Below are positions 15,101 through 23,455 of a stretch of 27,869 nt of DNA, in pieces (position 1 is the stretch's first letter; each line of letters begins with the position of its first letter). The stretch is from CANHEE01 sp043777755 (GTDB lineage Bacteria > Bacteroidota > Bacteroidia > Chitinophagales > Saprospiraceae). The notes below the pieces were generated by a model. That model was not told the origin of the DNA. It saw only the letters and a program-made list of their open reading frames with translations, and made no database searches. Where the stretch lies: the NCBI GenBank assembly GCA_043777755.1, contig JAYWHK010000127.1:1-27869 (forward strand), given 5' to 3'. The position numbers and the translations under genes were made by a program.

Positions 15101-15225
15101 ATTATTCTTGGTTTGACCCAGAAGTTAGTACAACAGGAGGAACACAAGACAAAACAGCTGGTGCAGATTACGCAACGTATCCGCAAGCCCGTACTTTTTC
15201 TATTGGTGTAAATGCAACATTTTAA
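12106..15225 (+). CDS. SusC/RagA-family TonB-dependent outer-membrane transporter 1
   Basis: A 1039-residue outer-membrane protein that, with its SusD partner, binds and imports an oligomer (glycan or peptide) using TonB energy. Order of parts: signal peptide (about 1-26); carboxypeptidase-regulatory-like beta domain (about 30-105: 'FTVKGIVQDKTGEPLPGVNI'); the SusC-type TonB-box region 'DAVVVGYGSQKKSVVTGAIS' (about 111-130); plug domain with 'LLISIRGASNPLYVVDGIPI' and 'IESVEILKDASAASIYGVRA'; then the 22-strand barrel ending 'ARTFSIGVNATF' with the terminal Phe required for outer-membrane assembly. Length is normal. SusD follows after 20 nt. No glycoside hydrolase, protease, sigma/anti-sigma pair or hybrid regulator is adjacent, so the substrate is not readable. 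There is no sign of frameshift. Confidence 0.95.
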   Translation: MVQSLLKQRLFSFCIIVFSFLNYSYSQNLFTVKGIVQDKTGEPLPGVNIVLKGNIINAVTDRDGNFTINLSNKQSTLVVSCISYQTQEVEVNGRNNINVTLDDELTQLEDAVVVGYGSQKKSVVTGAISSVKNKDFKDQPVANIGSAIQSKVSGVNVTTPSGTPGAGLLISIRGASNPLYVVDGIPIISESNSALSNAYDLEGNVTGTSQSISSIADINPNDIESVEILKDASAASIYGVRAANGVVLITTKRGTSDKTEFGVNTYTGIQQVARQPEFLSSTELVALIEEGRQQDLIKYKQDKTIFGDDFDPAVLTNPLPAHWKTGQNTVWLDEIFRTAPINNVEMYARGGNSRTRFHISGNYFDQQGIMVNSAYKRYTGRINLDHKVSEHFALGTTLNLTRSNNQRVFNDDTYSGVLTNALGADPLMPVYEKDGSYANFTEYHSNWLSDNPMKSANEIKATTFSNRVLGSLFGEYRFTPAFKFRSSWSLDYTDMKDDQFFSPITTDGETVGGRAIRASYGNLNWLGENYFTYKKTILEDHNLEIIAGNSLQKSKTERTNIKGEGFPTGTNLEKLASAAVITSAKANATQWSIMSFVSRINYDFKNKIILSASVRADGSSRFTKENRFAIFPSMSVGYRLVSPNSDPNKNPFISDLKLRASYGVTGDQEIGDFRNRVLWGPSIYNGLSGIRPTNMADPTLGWQQNTMLNAGIDFEFLKGRFGGSLEGFKSNKNRLLTEAIISGTTGFPTVARNIGEVQNTGIELQLFGTLINTGKFRFSTNFNATAMKNEIKSLAQDGELLYIYNDVSASHVLQVGQPVGSFWGIKATGVNPQTGDMEYEDANKDGAIDLSDGQIIGKAYPDLFGGLNFNFNWKKLDLSIANSFSYGNDVYNFNRYFFENMGWANEGFDENNNLTSVFTNPVASAANRRWKKPGDVTDVPRASLINATHLETNSAFVEDGSFWRVRTINAGYTVRPAKSRYFNQARFFAQVQNPFLFTNYSWFDPEVSTTGGTQDKTAGADYATYPQARTFSIGVNATF

Positions 15226-15245
15226 AAAACAATAAAATTTTAATA

Positions 15246-16604
15246 ATGAAAAAAAATATTCTATATATATTTATCTTACTTTTCACATTTTCCTCTTGTG
15301 ATTTTTTAGAATTGGAATCGCCAGATGGTGTTTTGGAAGAATCTGTACTTTCGAGTGCCGCTGGTATTCGTTCTGCTCGTATTGGAATGTATGCAGCCTT
15401 GGCAGAGAAGGATTACTACGGTGGATTTTTTCCTTTGGCAGTAGAAGCGCACAGCGATAATGGCGCAAATGGAGGTTATGATGTAGAAGCCTACAACCAA
15501 TTAGGTACTTTAAAAGCTGTAACGTCTGGCAATATTGTTATCGAAAAAATGTGGCTTTCGATGTACAACCCAATCAACGTTGCCAATAAGATTTTGGCAA
15601 ATGTAGATAAAGTGTCAATGGACAAAGACGAAGCGGCAAACATCAAAGGCGAAGCACTTTTTGTACGTGCATTGTGCCATTTTGATGCGTTGCGTACTTG
15701 GGGCGAACATTGGGATTCGACTTCAACTTATGGTATTCCTGTTGTAACAGAGCCACTTAGTTTTGATAGAATTGTAGCCCGTAGTACGGTCAAAAATACT
15801 TATACCGCTATCATAAATGATTTGACAACTGCTACTGAACTAGTTTCTGATGAAGGAAAAGGAAAAACATTTGTCACTTCAACAGCTGTAACAGCATTGT
15901 TGGCTCGTGCTTATTTATACCAAGGCAATATGGCTTCAGCTTCTGCAACAGCAACTGGTTTGATTGATTCTATTGGCAATGTTTTCTTTGACAAGGTTGA
16001 TTATGGAAAAATCTTTACGACAAAAGAAAGCAATGAGTCTGTCTTTGAGTTGGGTTTTACACCTCAAAGTCGTAGTGCTTACAACCAATTGTCTTACGCT
16101 CGTCCGAATGCAATTCGCTCTGAAGTTACATTTTTCATGAGTGAAGACATGGATAAGTTTTTCAAAACAAGAACAGATGATGTTCGTGCGGCAACCATTG
16201 ATTTCAAAAACAACGATGTTACGATTGCACCTGATGGACGTAGCGAAAAATACCGTGGCGAACAAACACGTGATAATCCAGCTTATATTCTTCGTGTAGC
16301 GGAAATGTATTTGATTGCAGCGGAAGCTGGCGGAAAAGCAAAAGGTTTGACGTATTTGAACCAACTTCGTACCGCAAGAGGTATGAAAGCATTGGCAGCG
16401 AGTACTTCGGATATTGTTTTCGCCCAAATGCTTGCTGATGAGCGTCGCTCAGAATTGAACAACGAAGGTCATCGTTATTTTGATTTGGCACGTACAGGTA
16501 AAGTACAAGATGTAATGGGACAAGACGTAAAGCCTAACTTTCCAATTCCACTTCGTGAAATTACAGCGAGTAGTGGCGCAGTATTGCAAAATAAAGGGTA
16601 TTAA
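15246..16604 (+). CDS. SusD/RagB-family surface lipoprotein 1
   Basis: A 452-residue lipoprotein with a type II signal peptide and lipobox 'TFSSC' (Cys18), followed by 'DFLELESPDG'. It caps the barrel of the SusC encoded 20 nt upstream and captures the substrate at the cell surface. Helical repeats near 'IKGEALFVRALCHFDALRTWG' (about 133-153; the classic 'GEA.FLRA..YF.L...YG' motif of this family) and the C-terminal 'YILRVAEMYLIAAEA', 'LNQLRTARG' and 'ERRSELNNEGHRYFDLARTG' segments identify the SusD/RagB family. It ends 'LQNKGY', as many do. It is short compared with starch-type SusD (about 550) and closer to RagB-like members. Terminator at 16699-16737. Confidence 0.95.
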   Translation: MKKNILYIFILLFTFSSCDFLELESPDGVLEESVLSSAAGIRSARIGMYAALAEKDYYGGFFPLAVEAHSDNGANGGYDVEAYNQLGTLKAVTSGNIVIEKMWLSMYNPINVANKILANVDKVSMDKDEAANIKGEALFVRALCHFDALRTWGEHWDSTSTYGIPVVTEPLSFDRIVARSTVKNTYTAIINDLTTATELVSDEGKGKTFVTSTAVTALLARAYLYQGNMASASATATGLIDSIGNVFFDKVDYGKIFTTKESNESVFELGFTPQSRSAYNQLSYARPNAIRSEVTFFMSEDMDKFFKTRTDDVRAATIDFKNNDVTIAPDGRSEKYRGEQTRDNPAYILRVAEMYLIAAEAGGKAKGLTYLNQLRTARGMKALAASTSDIVFAQMLADERRSELNNEGHRYFDLARTGKVQDVMGQDVKPNFPIPLREITASSGAVLQNKGY

Positions 16605-16640
16605 TAAGTCGTAAGTCTGCAAGTCGATAAGTCTTTTAAT
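16605..16640 (+). repeat. AAGTCG-type short repeats
   Basis: Directly after the SusD stop are degenerate units AAGTCGTAAGTCT/GCAAGTCGATAAGTC. Related units recur at 18450-18510 and, weakly, near 3635-3665. They are simple dispersed intergenic sequence with no visible function. Confidence 0.45.
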
Positions 16641-16698
16641 TTACTGACTTACAATAGTTTATAAAACTTTAAAAGAATTAAAAACTATATTTACTAAT

Positions 16699-16737
16699 AA
16701 AAAATCGTAGTTCAGTTTGTCTGGGCTACGATTTTTT
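16699..16737 (+). terminator. Intrinsic terminator of susCD operon 1
   Basis: A 17-bp stem (16699-16715 with 16721-16737) with two wobble positions that are G.U on the plus strand (A.C on the minus strand), followed by T residues. It serves the plus-strand susCD operon about 95 nt upstream. Confidence 0.8.
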
Positions 16738-16819
16738 TATCTTTGTCAATGAAATAATAAAATAACATATTACTTTTGTGAAAATATTTCAAAACAACGC
16801 AAAAATACATACTTTCACA

Positions 16820-17497
16820 ATGAAAAAATACTACTGGCTGATTTGCAGCTTATTTTATAGCTCAATAGCATTTGCTCAAAAAGACCTTAATCTTGATTTT
16901 GAAGTGGTTGCATTAGATGGAAATTATCCTATCGAATGGAAATCAACAGGCGTTCACATTGGTTTTTTAGATGAAAAAATAAAAAAACATGGCATCAATT
17001 CAATCCGACTTGAATTACCAAAAGGAGCTGAACCAAACGAAATTTCTTATTACAGCCAAACCTTGGTTTTGGCAGATAAAACTGCAAAAGAAATTGTTTT
17101 CAGAGCTTATGTGAAAACAGAAGATGCTAAAAGCGCAGGTCTTTTTTTACGTTGCCAATCGGGAACATACTATACGTTACAAACGACCAATTTTGACAAA
17201 ATGGATGGTCGTCGCCTTTCGGGAACAAACGACTGGACACCGCTACTTATACGTTTGCCTTTTTTGCCAAATTTGTATCAAATTGAGTTTGGAGTCTATG
17301 TCGAAGGAAAAGGAAAAGTTTGGGCGGACGATTGTAAGTTATTGATGGATGGGAAATTACACAATCTATTACCTGAGCGAGAACGCAATCCGACATCAGA
17401 AACCAACGATAAAAATAAACCTTATTATGTCAAAAAAGCTGCCGAGGAGCAGCAAAAAAGAGATGCTGAAAAGCAAGTTCGGAAAAATAAAAATTAG
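16820..17497 (+). CDS. Secreted beta-sandwich (carbohydrate-binding-like) protein with charged tail
   Basis: A 225-residue exported protein. The frame is open from a GTG at 16778, but a TACTTTTG -10-like element (16771-16778) overlaps that GTG. The ATG at 16820 starts a proper signal peptide (1-19, 'MKKYYWLICSLFYSSIAFAQ'), so it is chosen. The mature region (about 22-180) looks like a jelly-roll: 'LNLDFEV', 'GINSIRLELP', 'KEIVFRAYVKTEDA', 'GLFLRC', 'NDWTPLLIRLPFLPNLYQIEFGVYVEGKGKVWADD' (parts), typical of CBM-like or galactose-binding-like domains in Bacteroidota. The last ~45 residues are highly charged and probably disordered. No catalytic motif is seen. The single-gene unit sits between susCD operon 1 and fabD; a role in envelope or glycan binding is a guess. 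Confidence 0.7.
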   Translation: MKKYYWLICSLFYSSIAFAQKDLNLDFEVVALDGNYPIEWKSTGVHIGFLDEKIKKHGINSIRLELPKGAEPNEISYYSQTLVLADKTAKEIVFRAYVKTEDAKSAGLFLRCQSGTYYTLQTTNFDKMDGRRLSGTNDWTPLLIRLPFLPNLYQIEFGVYVEGKGKVWADDCKLLMDGKLHNLLPERERNPTSETNDKNKPYYVKKAAEEQQKRDAEKQVRKNKN

Positions 17498-17553
17498 TAA
17501 TCGCACTAAAAATCAAGCATTTAACTTATTTTTGCAAAAAAATTTAAAAAAAT

Positions 17554-18444
17554 ATGAAAGGATATGTTTTCCCAGGTCAGGCAGCCCAATTTGAAGGAAT
17601 GGGCAAAGATATGTACAAAAATAGCGAACTTGCCAAGTCACTTTTTGAGCAAGCAAACGATATTTTAGGTTTTCGCATCAGCGATGTGATGTTCACAGGT
17701 TCGATGGAAGAATTGACCCAAACAAAAATCACACAACCAAGTGTTTTTTTACACAGTATTATAAAAGCTAAAATGGCTGGCGATGTTTTCCAACCAGAAG
17801 CTGTAGCGGGTCATTCTTTGGGAGAGTTTTCAGCATTGGTAGCGGCTGGCGCATTGAGTTTTGAAGATGGATTACGCTTGGTTTATACTCGAGCAATGGC
17901 GATGCAAGGTGCTTGTGAGCAAAATCCAAGCACAATGGCGGCTATTTTGGGTTTAGACGATGAAAAAGTGGAAGAAGTCTGTCAAAATACAGCTGCCGAA
18001 AGCGGAGAAATCGTCGTTGCTGCGAATTACAATTGCCCTGGTCAGTTGGTTATTTCGGGCAGTATGAAAGGCATTGAGTTGGCTTGTGAAAATATGAAAG
18101 CTGCTGGTGCAAAACGTGCTTTACCACTCAAAGTAGGTGGCGCATTTCACTCTCCTTTGATGGAACCTGCTCGTCAGGAATTGGCTGCTGCTATTGAATC
18201 AACAAACTTCAAAACGCCACAATGTCCTGTTTATCAGAATGTTAATACTTTGCCAACAACAGACCCTGAGTTGATAAAAATGAATTTGATTGCGCAATTG
18301 ACAGCTCCTGTTCGCTGGACACAAACCATTCAAAATATGGCTGCCGATGGTGTTACGAATTTTTATGAAGTTGGTGGCGCAGGAAGTGTACTTTGTGGTA
18401 TGATTAAAAAAATAAATAAGGAAGTAAGTACGGAGAATTTGTAA
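17554..18444 (+). CDS. fabD: Malonyl-CoA:ACP transacylase
   Basis: A 296-residue cytoplasmic enzyme that moves malonyl from CoA to acyl carrier protein at the start of fatty-acid elongation. The catalytic Ser88 lies in 'GHSLGEFSAL', Arg113 in 'YTRAMAMQ', His199 in 'GGAFHSPLM', and the oxyanion Gln9 in 'FPGQAAQ'. The usual Gly after that Gln is Ala here, a mild variation. 'VVAANYNCPGQLVISG' is the conserved core strand-loop. Length is normal (E. coli about 309). A TATTTTTG -10-like element (17527-17534) precedes the ATG, without a clear -33. The gene stands alone: fabH, fabG and acpP are not beside it. Its 3' end faces the second susCD operon across a shared terminator. Confidence 0.95.
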   Translation: MKGYVFPGQAAQFEGMGKDMYKNSELAKSLFEQANDILGFRISDVMFTGSMEELTQTKITQPSVFLHSIIKAKMAGDVFQPEAVAGHSLGEFSALVAAGALSFEDGLRLVYTRAMAMQGACEQNPSTMAAILGLDDEKVEEVCQNTAAESGEIVVAANYNCPGQLVISGSMKGIELACENMKAAGAKRALPLKVGGAFHSPLMEPARQELAAAIESTNFKTPQCPVYQNVNTLPTTDPELIKMNLIAQLTAPVRWTQTIQNMAADGVTNFYEVGGAGSVLCGMIKKINKEVSTENL

Positions 18445-18449
18445 GTCTT

Positions 18450-18510
18450 TTTTAGTCGTAAGTCTTTAAGTCGCTTTGCGTGATGCGTATTTTTAGTCGT
18501 AAGTCTTTAA
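18450..18510. repeat. 20-bp direct repeat between fabD and its terminator
   Basis: TTTTAGTCGTAAGTCTTTAA occurs exactly at 18450-18469 and again at 18491-18510, separated by 21 nt that include GCTTTGCGTGATGCG. It is the same repeat type as at 16605-16640. It lies in the fabD 3' untranslated region. Confidence 0.75.
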
Positions 18511-18512
18511 CA

Positions 18513-18554
18513 AAAAAAACCGATTTTCTGATTGCTCAGAAAATCGGTTTTTTT
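18513..18554. terminator. Bidirectional intrinsic terminator between fabD and susCD operon 2
   Basis: A perfect 19-bp stem (18513-18531 with 18536-18554) with a TTGC loop and A/T tracts on both outer sides, between convergent genes. It can stop transcription from either direction. Confidence 0.9.
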
Positions 18555-18570
18555 ATGATTTTCAACTAAA

Positions 18571-20181
18571 TTAATAGCCAGGATTCTGACGTAAATTAGG
18601 GTTAGCAACCAAATCAACAGCTGGAATTGGATAAATATTCAAATGGTTAGGCATACTGTTACCATCTTTCGAATCACCCTTCCATGTCCAAAGATACTTA
18701 TCTCCTGTAAATTTACCAAAACGAATTAAGTCTTGACGACGATATGCCTCCCAATACAACTCCCTTGCCCTTTCATCAAGGATAAAATCCAGTGTTAAAT
18801 CCTTATCTGCAATAGCAAAAGTCTTCGCACGTGCACGAATATCATTAATATATTTTAACGCCAAAATTTTGTCACCTCCTGTTCCTCCTCTTAAAATAGA
18901 CTCTGCATAAGTAAGGTATATATCAGAAAGTCTAAATAAAGGGAAGTCTGTATCAGGATGCGTTGGGTGCGAGCCTTTTACACCAGAAGACGTTACATTT
19001 CTGAATTTATGCATCACATATCCCTGAGCAAAAGAACCAGAAACTTTATCAATTTCAATATCACGTCCTTTTGTGAAAAAATTTGCTCTATCATCTCCTT
19101 TACCAGCAATATCGTTGGCATTAAATAAGTTAATAAAATTCTTTCTTGGACGATAGCCGTACCAGCCAGCTCCGGATATTCCATAGAATTTTGTAATATC
19201 TAATGTGTCAGGAAGGTAATCTTTACCGCCTACGGAAGCATTTACTAAAAAAGTAGTTGAACCCCAAGAGCGAGTAACCTGCCCATCACATTGAATTGCA
19301 AAAATAATTTCTTTTGATTTATCGTTATCCGCCAAAAACAGGTTGTCATAATCAGATTCAAGAACAAAACCACCCTGTGAGATTACTTTTTTACAATAGT
19401 TTATAGCCTCTGTATCCTTTTTCTGTCCTATGTAAATTTCAGCATTTTGATACAATTTCGCCAACAATGCCCAGCAAGCAGCTTTATCTGCACGTCCATA
19501 AACAGCTTTCGGAGCTAATAAATCTGGTTCAATTGCAAGTAATTCACTTTCAATATAAGCAAATAATTCTGTTCTATTGCTTTGCTTAGGTTTTAATGCA
19601 CCAATTGCATCTTTTTCAGTTACAAATGGTACGTTAGCGTATAGATCTAAAGCATGATAGTAGCTTAAGGCTCTTAAATATCTTGCTTCTGCTCTATATG
19701 CCTTAATAACCGATTGCAAATCACTTTCAACACCTCTACTCTTTAATCTATCATCTGCACATTCACGAATAAATTCGTTGCAGATATTGATTTGATAAAA
19801 AATACGGGTGTACATATTCTTTACCCATGGATTGGTAGAAGTCCAAGTCATTTTATTCATATCAGCTACGCCTTCATCACCCCAAGCTAACGTAGCAACA
19901 TCGGTTGGCAGCTCTTGAAGATACCAATAAATTCTTAAATACTGATTAAAACCTTCATCTTTTGATGCAATATCAGCATCTCCAGCTGGTCCTTTTTGTC
20001 CAGTTACCGAAAGCCCAGAGTAAAGCCGAGCTAACACTTTGATGTAGTTGTTAGGATCGTCATAGACCTTTTCAGAAGTAACTTCAATAAATGGTTTTTG
20101 GTCTAAGTCTTTAAGGCAAGCACTAAAGCTAAGAGCAAAAATGGTCAAGATTACTACTACAATTTTTTTCATATTATTCAT
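18571..20181 (-). CDS. SusD/RagB-family surface lipoprotein 2
   Basis: A 536-residue lipoprotein, partner of the SusC encoded 49 nt upstream. Lipobox 'LSFSAC' gives a lipidated Cys at about residue 22. The start could equally be the second Met (20172), which begins the more usual 'MKKIVVVI'. Family motifs: 'IKAYRAEARYLRALSYYHALDLYANVP' region (about 165-190), 'FPLFRLSDIYLTYAESILRG', 'ALKYINDIRARAK', 'ERARELYWEAYRRQDLIRFGKF' region and the terminal 'LRQNPGY'. Length is that of typical SusD. The substrate is not deducible. It differs clearly from the SusD at 15246, so the two pairs are not recent duplicates. Confidence 0.95.
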   Translation of the reverse strand: MNNMKKIVVVILTIFALSFSACLKDLDQKPFIEVTSEKVYDDPNNYIKVLARLYSGLSVTGQKGPAGDADIASKDEGFNQYLRIYWYLQELPTDVATLAWGDEGVADMNKMTWTSTNPWVKNMYTRIFYQINICNEFIRECADDRLKSRGVESDLQSVIKAYRAEARYLRALSYYHALDLYANVPFVTEKDAIGALKPKQSNRTELFAYIESELLAIEPDLLAPKAVYGRADKAACWALLAKLYQNAEIYIGQKKDTEAINYCKKVISQGGFVLESDYDNLFLADNDKSKEIIFAIQCDGQVTRSWGSTTFLVNASVGGKDYLPDTLDITKFYGISGAGWYGYRPRKNFINLFNANDIAGKGDDRANFFTKGRDIEIDKVSGSFAQGYVMHKFRNVTSSGVKGSHPTHPDTDFPLFRLSDIYLTYAESILRGGTGGDKILALKYINDIRARAKTFAIADKDLTLDFILDERARELYWEAYRRQDLIRFGKFTGDKYLWTWKGDSKDGNSMPNHLNIYPIPAVDLVANPNLRQNPGY

Positions 20182-20230
20182 ATTTAAATATTGATAAATT
20201 AACTATTTTCAATAAGTAGTTTTGGATTGA

Positions 20231-23170
20231 TTAAAAATTAAAATTAAGTGCAAGTGCGTATGTTCTAGGACGTGGATAAAAATTTTGATCCAATCCATTA
20301 AATATTTCAGGGTCAATACCTGTATATTTAGTTAAAAGAAATACATTTGTTACATTAAAATTCACACCAAGCGTAGTTTTTTTAATTTGGAAATTATATC
20401 CTATGTAAGCATTATCCATACGAACAAAAGAGCCATCTTCTACGAAGTAATCTGACAATGACTGCTTTTCATTTTTTTCAATAAATTTAGTATTGGTAAT
20501 ACTTTTTGCAACATTCCGAGGTCTATTATCAGCAGTTACTAAACTAACAAGGGTTGAATTATCTGCTGCAACACCATTGTAGATATAATTACCAAAACTA
20601 CCTCTCATCACAAAGCCACAATTAAAATTTTTATAACTAAATTGAGAATTAAAGCCCAATAAGATTTTAGGATCTGGTGACTTATAAATGTATTGATCTT
20701 TTTGGTCAACAGTTCCATTCTTATCTAAGTCTTCAAATTGCCCTTCTAATGGTTTTCCATTATCATCATATTTTTGTTTATATACAAAGAATGAATTACG
20801 AGGAGAGTTAATAGAATGTATTTGAACTTTTTGTCCAATTGAAACATTATCACCCGCTGGAATACCAACTTGGTTCGCCTCATCTTTTAGTACGGGTAAA
20901 AAGGTTATTTCATTTTTATTTCTTGTTAAATTAGTTCCAATAGTTAAGTTCATATCTTTTGTATTGATAGCTTGATAGTTTAATATCAATTCAAAACCTT
21001 TATTGGTAAGTGAGCCAATATTAGTAAGGATAGTATTTTTCAAGTTTGAACCAGCAGGCACGTCAATTTCTGAGATAAGTCTTTCGGTTTCTCTATTGTA
21101 AAAATCTATACTACCAAATACTTTCCCACCAAAGAACCCAAAATCAATAGCAGCATTGTAGGTAGTTGTTTGTTCCCATTGCAAATTTCTATCATAAGCA
21201 TTTGGTCTGAAAGTACGAATTGTATCTTTTCCAAAAATATATGAAGTCGTAATATCTCCAAGTATATAATTAGGCTGATAACCATAATTAGCATTTATAT
21301 CTTGCTGACCTGTGACACCATAACCTAAACGCAGTTTTAAATCAGATAAAAACCTATTACCTTTTAAAAATCCTTCTTCGCTAATTTTCCAAGCTAAAGC
21401 CAAAGATGGAAAGTAGCCCCAACGATTTTCTGAAGCAAAACGAGAAGAACCATCGCTTCTTAGTGTTGATGTTAAGTAATATTTTTCTTTGTAGTTATAA
21501 TTTAATCTACCAAAAAATGATGCAATAACATTTCGGCTCGTATCTGGGCGTTGTTGCAATAATGTTACAGGAGAATTACCTTTTGGCAAAGAATCTACAT
21601 CAAATCCACGGGTTTCGTTATAAAAATTTTGATAAGAATGACCAGCAATAACATCAATGTTATTTTTACCAATTTTTTTATTATAATTAAGAAATACCTC
21701 AAATAATTTATTTGTTTTATTTTGATAATACTCGCCATAATAGCCTCTATTGATATTACCAGCACCTGAACGAGCGGGAGTCCTTTTTTCTCCATTTGAA
21801 CTGGAAGCATCAAAACCAACATTCATATTAGCTTTTAGCCCTTCAACAAAAGGAATTGCATAATTCAATTGAATATTTCCAATTTGACGGGTAACAGTAC
21901 TTTCATCTTGTTTTTGTTTTAGTAGACCAACAGGATTTCGTGATGAGTTCGTTGATAAAACACCGCCATCAGTCCACTCAAAATAACCTCCAAATTGGTT
22001 AAATATTGTATCGCTAGATTTTACTGGCTGAGTCGGGTCAAATACAATGGCAGAACCTATTGCGCCTTGATCTGCAAAACGATTCGTAATACGAGCAACA
22101 CGATAATTTACATCAACTTTTAGGGCTTCATTAAAGAACTTAGGGCTTAATCCGACAGAAGCACCAGTTCTTTTCATATTTGAGTTGAGCAAAATACCAT
22201 TTTGATTTAAAAAATTACCAGAAACTCGGTACGGAAAATTCTTGCCAACACTACCTGTAATACTAATATTATTGTCTAATGACAATGCGTTTTGATAAAT
22301 TTCATCTTGCCAATTCGTGCTGGTTTTACCCAATAAAGTATCAACACCAAGTACGGGAGAATTTTCTTTAAGAAATACCTTGTATTCGTCAGCACTAAAA
22401 ACATCAACAGTTTTGAATACCTGACCTACAGAAGCGACTGTACTAAAATTGACTTTAGGTTTTCCTGTAGTCCCTTTTTTGGTTACTACCAAAATGACAC
22501 CATTTGCGGCACGAGCTCCATAAATAGCTGTTGCAGAGGCATCTCTTAGTACTGTAATTGACTCAATGTCTGATGGATTAATTAAGCTCAAAGGGCTTGG
22601 CGCACCATTGATAGTTCCATTGTCCACAGGAACACCGTCAATAACGATAAGCGGGTCATTCGATGCGTTCAAAGAAGAACCACCACGAATACGGATAGTA
22701 GAACCGCCGCCAGGACGACCTCCGTTTGAGGTAATCTGAACACCAGCTACTTTACCAGCCACCAACTGCTCTGGTGTTTGAATAGGCCCTTTTACAAAAT
22801 TTTCAGAAGTTATAGAGGTTATAGAACCTGTCAAATCTTTACGTTTTTGAGTACCGTAGCCGATAACGACGACTTCTTCTAAGGCTTTATCAGGACGTAA
22901 GATAACGTCAAGTACATCAGAAGCTCCAAATGTGATGAGCTGTGATGCCATTCCTACATAAGTAAATTCAATTTGAGTGGCTTCTTTTGGTACATTGAGC
23001 TTGTAATTACCGTCAATGTCAGTAGTTGTTGTAGCTTTTGTACCTTTTGCAATGACATTTGCTCCGATGACGGCTTCGCCATTTTCGGTTACTTTACCTT
23101 TGATGATGCGCTGGGCAAATACAAAAGTCGTTAGCAATAGCATTGTAGATAAAAGGAAAATTTTTTTCAT
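20231..23170 (-). CDS. SusC/RagA-family TonB-dependent outer-membrane transporter 2
   Basis: A 979-residue outer-membrane importer: signal peptide (1-19, ending 'FVFAQ'), carboxypeptidase-regulatory-like domain (about 22-92, 'IIKGKVTENGEAVIGANVIA'), SusC TonB-box region 'EEVVVIGYGTQKRKDLTGSI' (about 97-116), plug domain ('STIRIRGGSSLNASNDPLIV', 'IDGVPVDNG', 'IESITVLRDASATAIYGARA'), and a barrel ending 'RTYALALNFNF'. Complete, with no frameshift. It is transcribed with the SusD downstream, convergent to fabD. The 285-nt upstream region has a TATTTTTG-like element on the minus strand (23308-23301) but no -33 at the right spacing. No degrading enzyme or regulator is adjacent. Confidence 0.95.
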   Translation of the reverse strand: MKKIFLLSTMLLLTTFVFAQRIIKGKVTENGEAVIGANVIAKGTKATTTTDIDGNYKLNVPKEATQIEFTYVGMASQLITFGASDVLDVILRPDKALEEVVVIGYGTQKRKDLTGSITSITSENFVKGPIQTPEQLVAGKVAGVQITSNGGRPGGGSTIRIRGGSSLNASNDPLIVIDGVPVDNGTINGAPSPLSLINPSDIESITVLRDASATAIYGARAANGVILVVTKKGTTGKPKVNFSTVASVGQVFKTVDVFSADEYKVFLKENSPVLGVDTLLGKTSTNWQDEIYQNALSLDNNISITGSVGKNFPYRVSGNFLNQNGILLNSNMKRTGASVGLSPKFFNEALKVDVNYRVARITNRFADQGAIGSAIVFDPTQPVKSSDTIFNQFGGYFEWTDGGVLSTNSSRNPVGLLKQKQDESTVTRQIGNIQLNYAIPFVEGLKANMNVGFDASSSNGEKRTPARSGAGNINRGYYGEYYQNKTNKLFEVFLNYNKKIGKNNIDVIAGHSYQNFYNETRGFDVDSLPKGNSPVTLLQQRPDTSRNVIASFFGRLNYNYKEKYYLTSTLRSDGSSRFASENRWGYFPSLALAWKISEEGFLKGNRFLSDLKLRLGYGVTGQQDINANYGYQPNYILGDITTSYIFGKDTIRTFRPNAYDRNLQWEQTTTYNAAIDFGFFGGKVFGSIDFYNRETERLISEIDVPAGSNLKNTILTNIGSLTNKGFELILNYQAINTKDMNLTIGTNLTRNKNEITFLPVLKDEANQVGIPAGDNVSIGQKVQIHSINSPRNSFFVYKQKYDDNGKPLEGQFEDLDKNGTVDQKDQYIYKSPDPKILLGFNSQFSYKNFNCGFVMRGSFGNYIYNGVAADNSTLVSLVTADNRPRNVAKSITNTKFIEKNEKQSLSDYFVEDGSFVRMDNAYIGYNFQIKKTTLGVNFNVTNVFLLTKYTGIDPEIFNGLDQNFYPRPRTYALALNFNF

Positions 23171-23455
23171 ACAAATTCGATTGGTTAGTTAAACAATTTT
23201 TTTTCCGAAATAAATACAATTAAGTTATAGAGTTGATTAAGTCAGAATTATCACAAATAGACAATTCATTCATAATCAATATTTTATTCTTAAAATCATA
23301 CAAAAATAATTAGCATATTTTAAAAATTCTTGTAAAAGTACAAATATTTTTTATTTAGATGTATATTTGTTGGTCTATTTTATGATTTCTAAAGATTCTA
23401 AACTTAAATTTACAACCATTTTACATATAATTGTATCTTTGTTAAAAAAATTAGA

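Noticed and set aside
15936..16427. 163-codon minus-strand frame inside susD 1
   Set aside because: Shadow of a strong SusD gene; Cys/Phe/Arg-rich nonsense composition.
17554..18444. Loss of function in FabD from the Gly to Ala change after the oxyanion Gln
   Set aside because: All catalytic residues (Ser88, Arg113, His199, Gln9) are present, and a Gly-to-Ala change there is mild.
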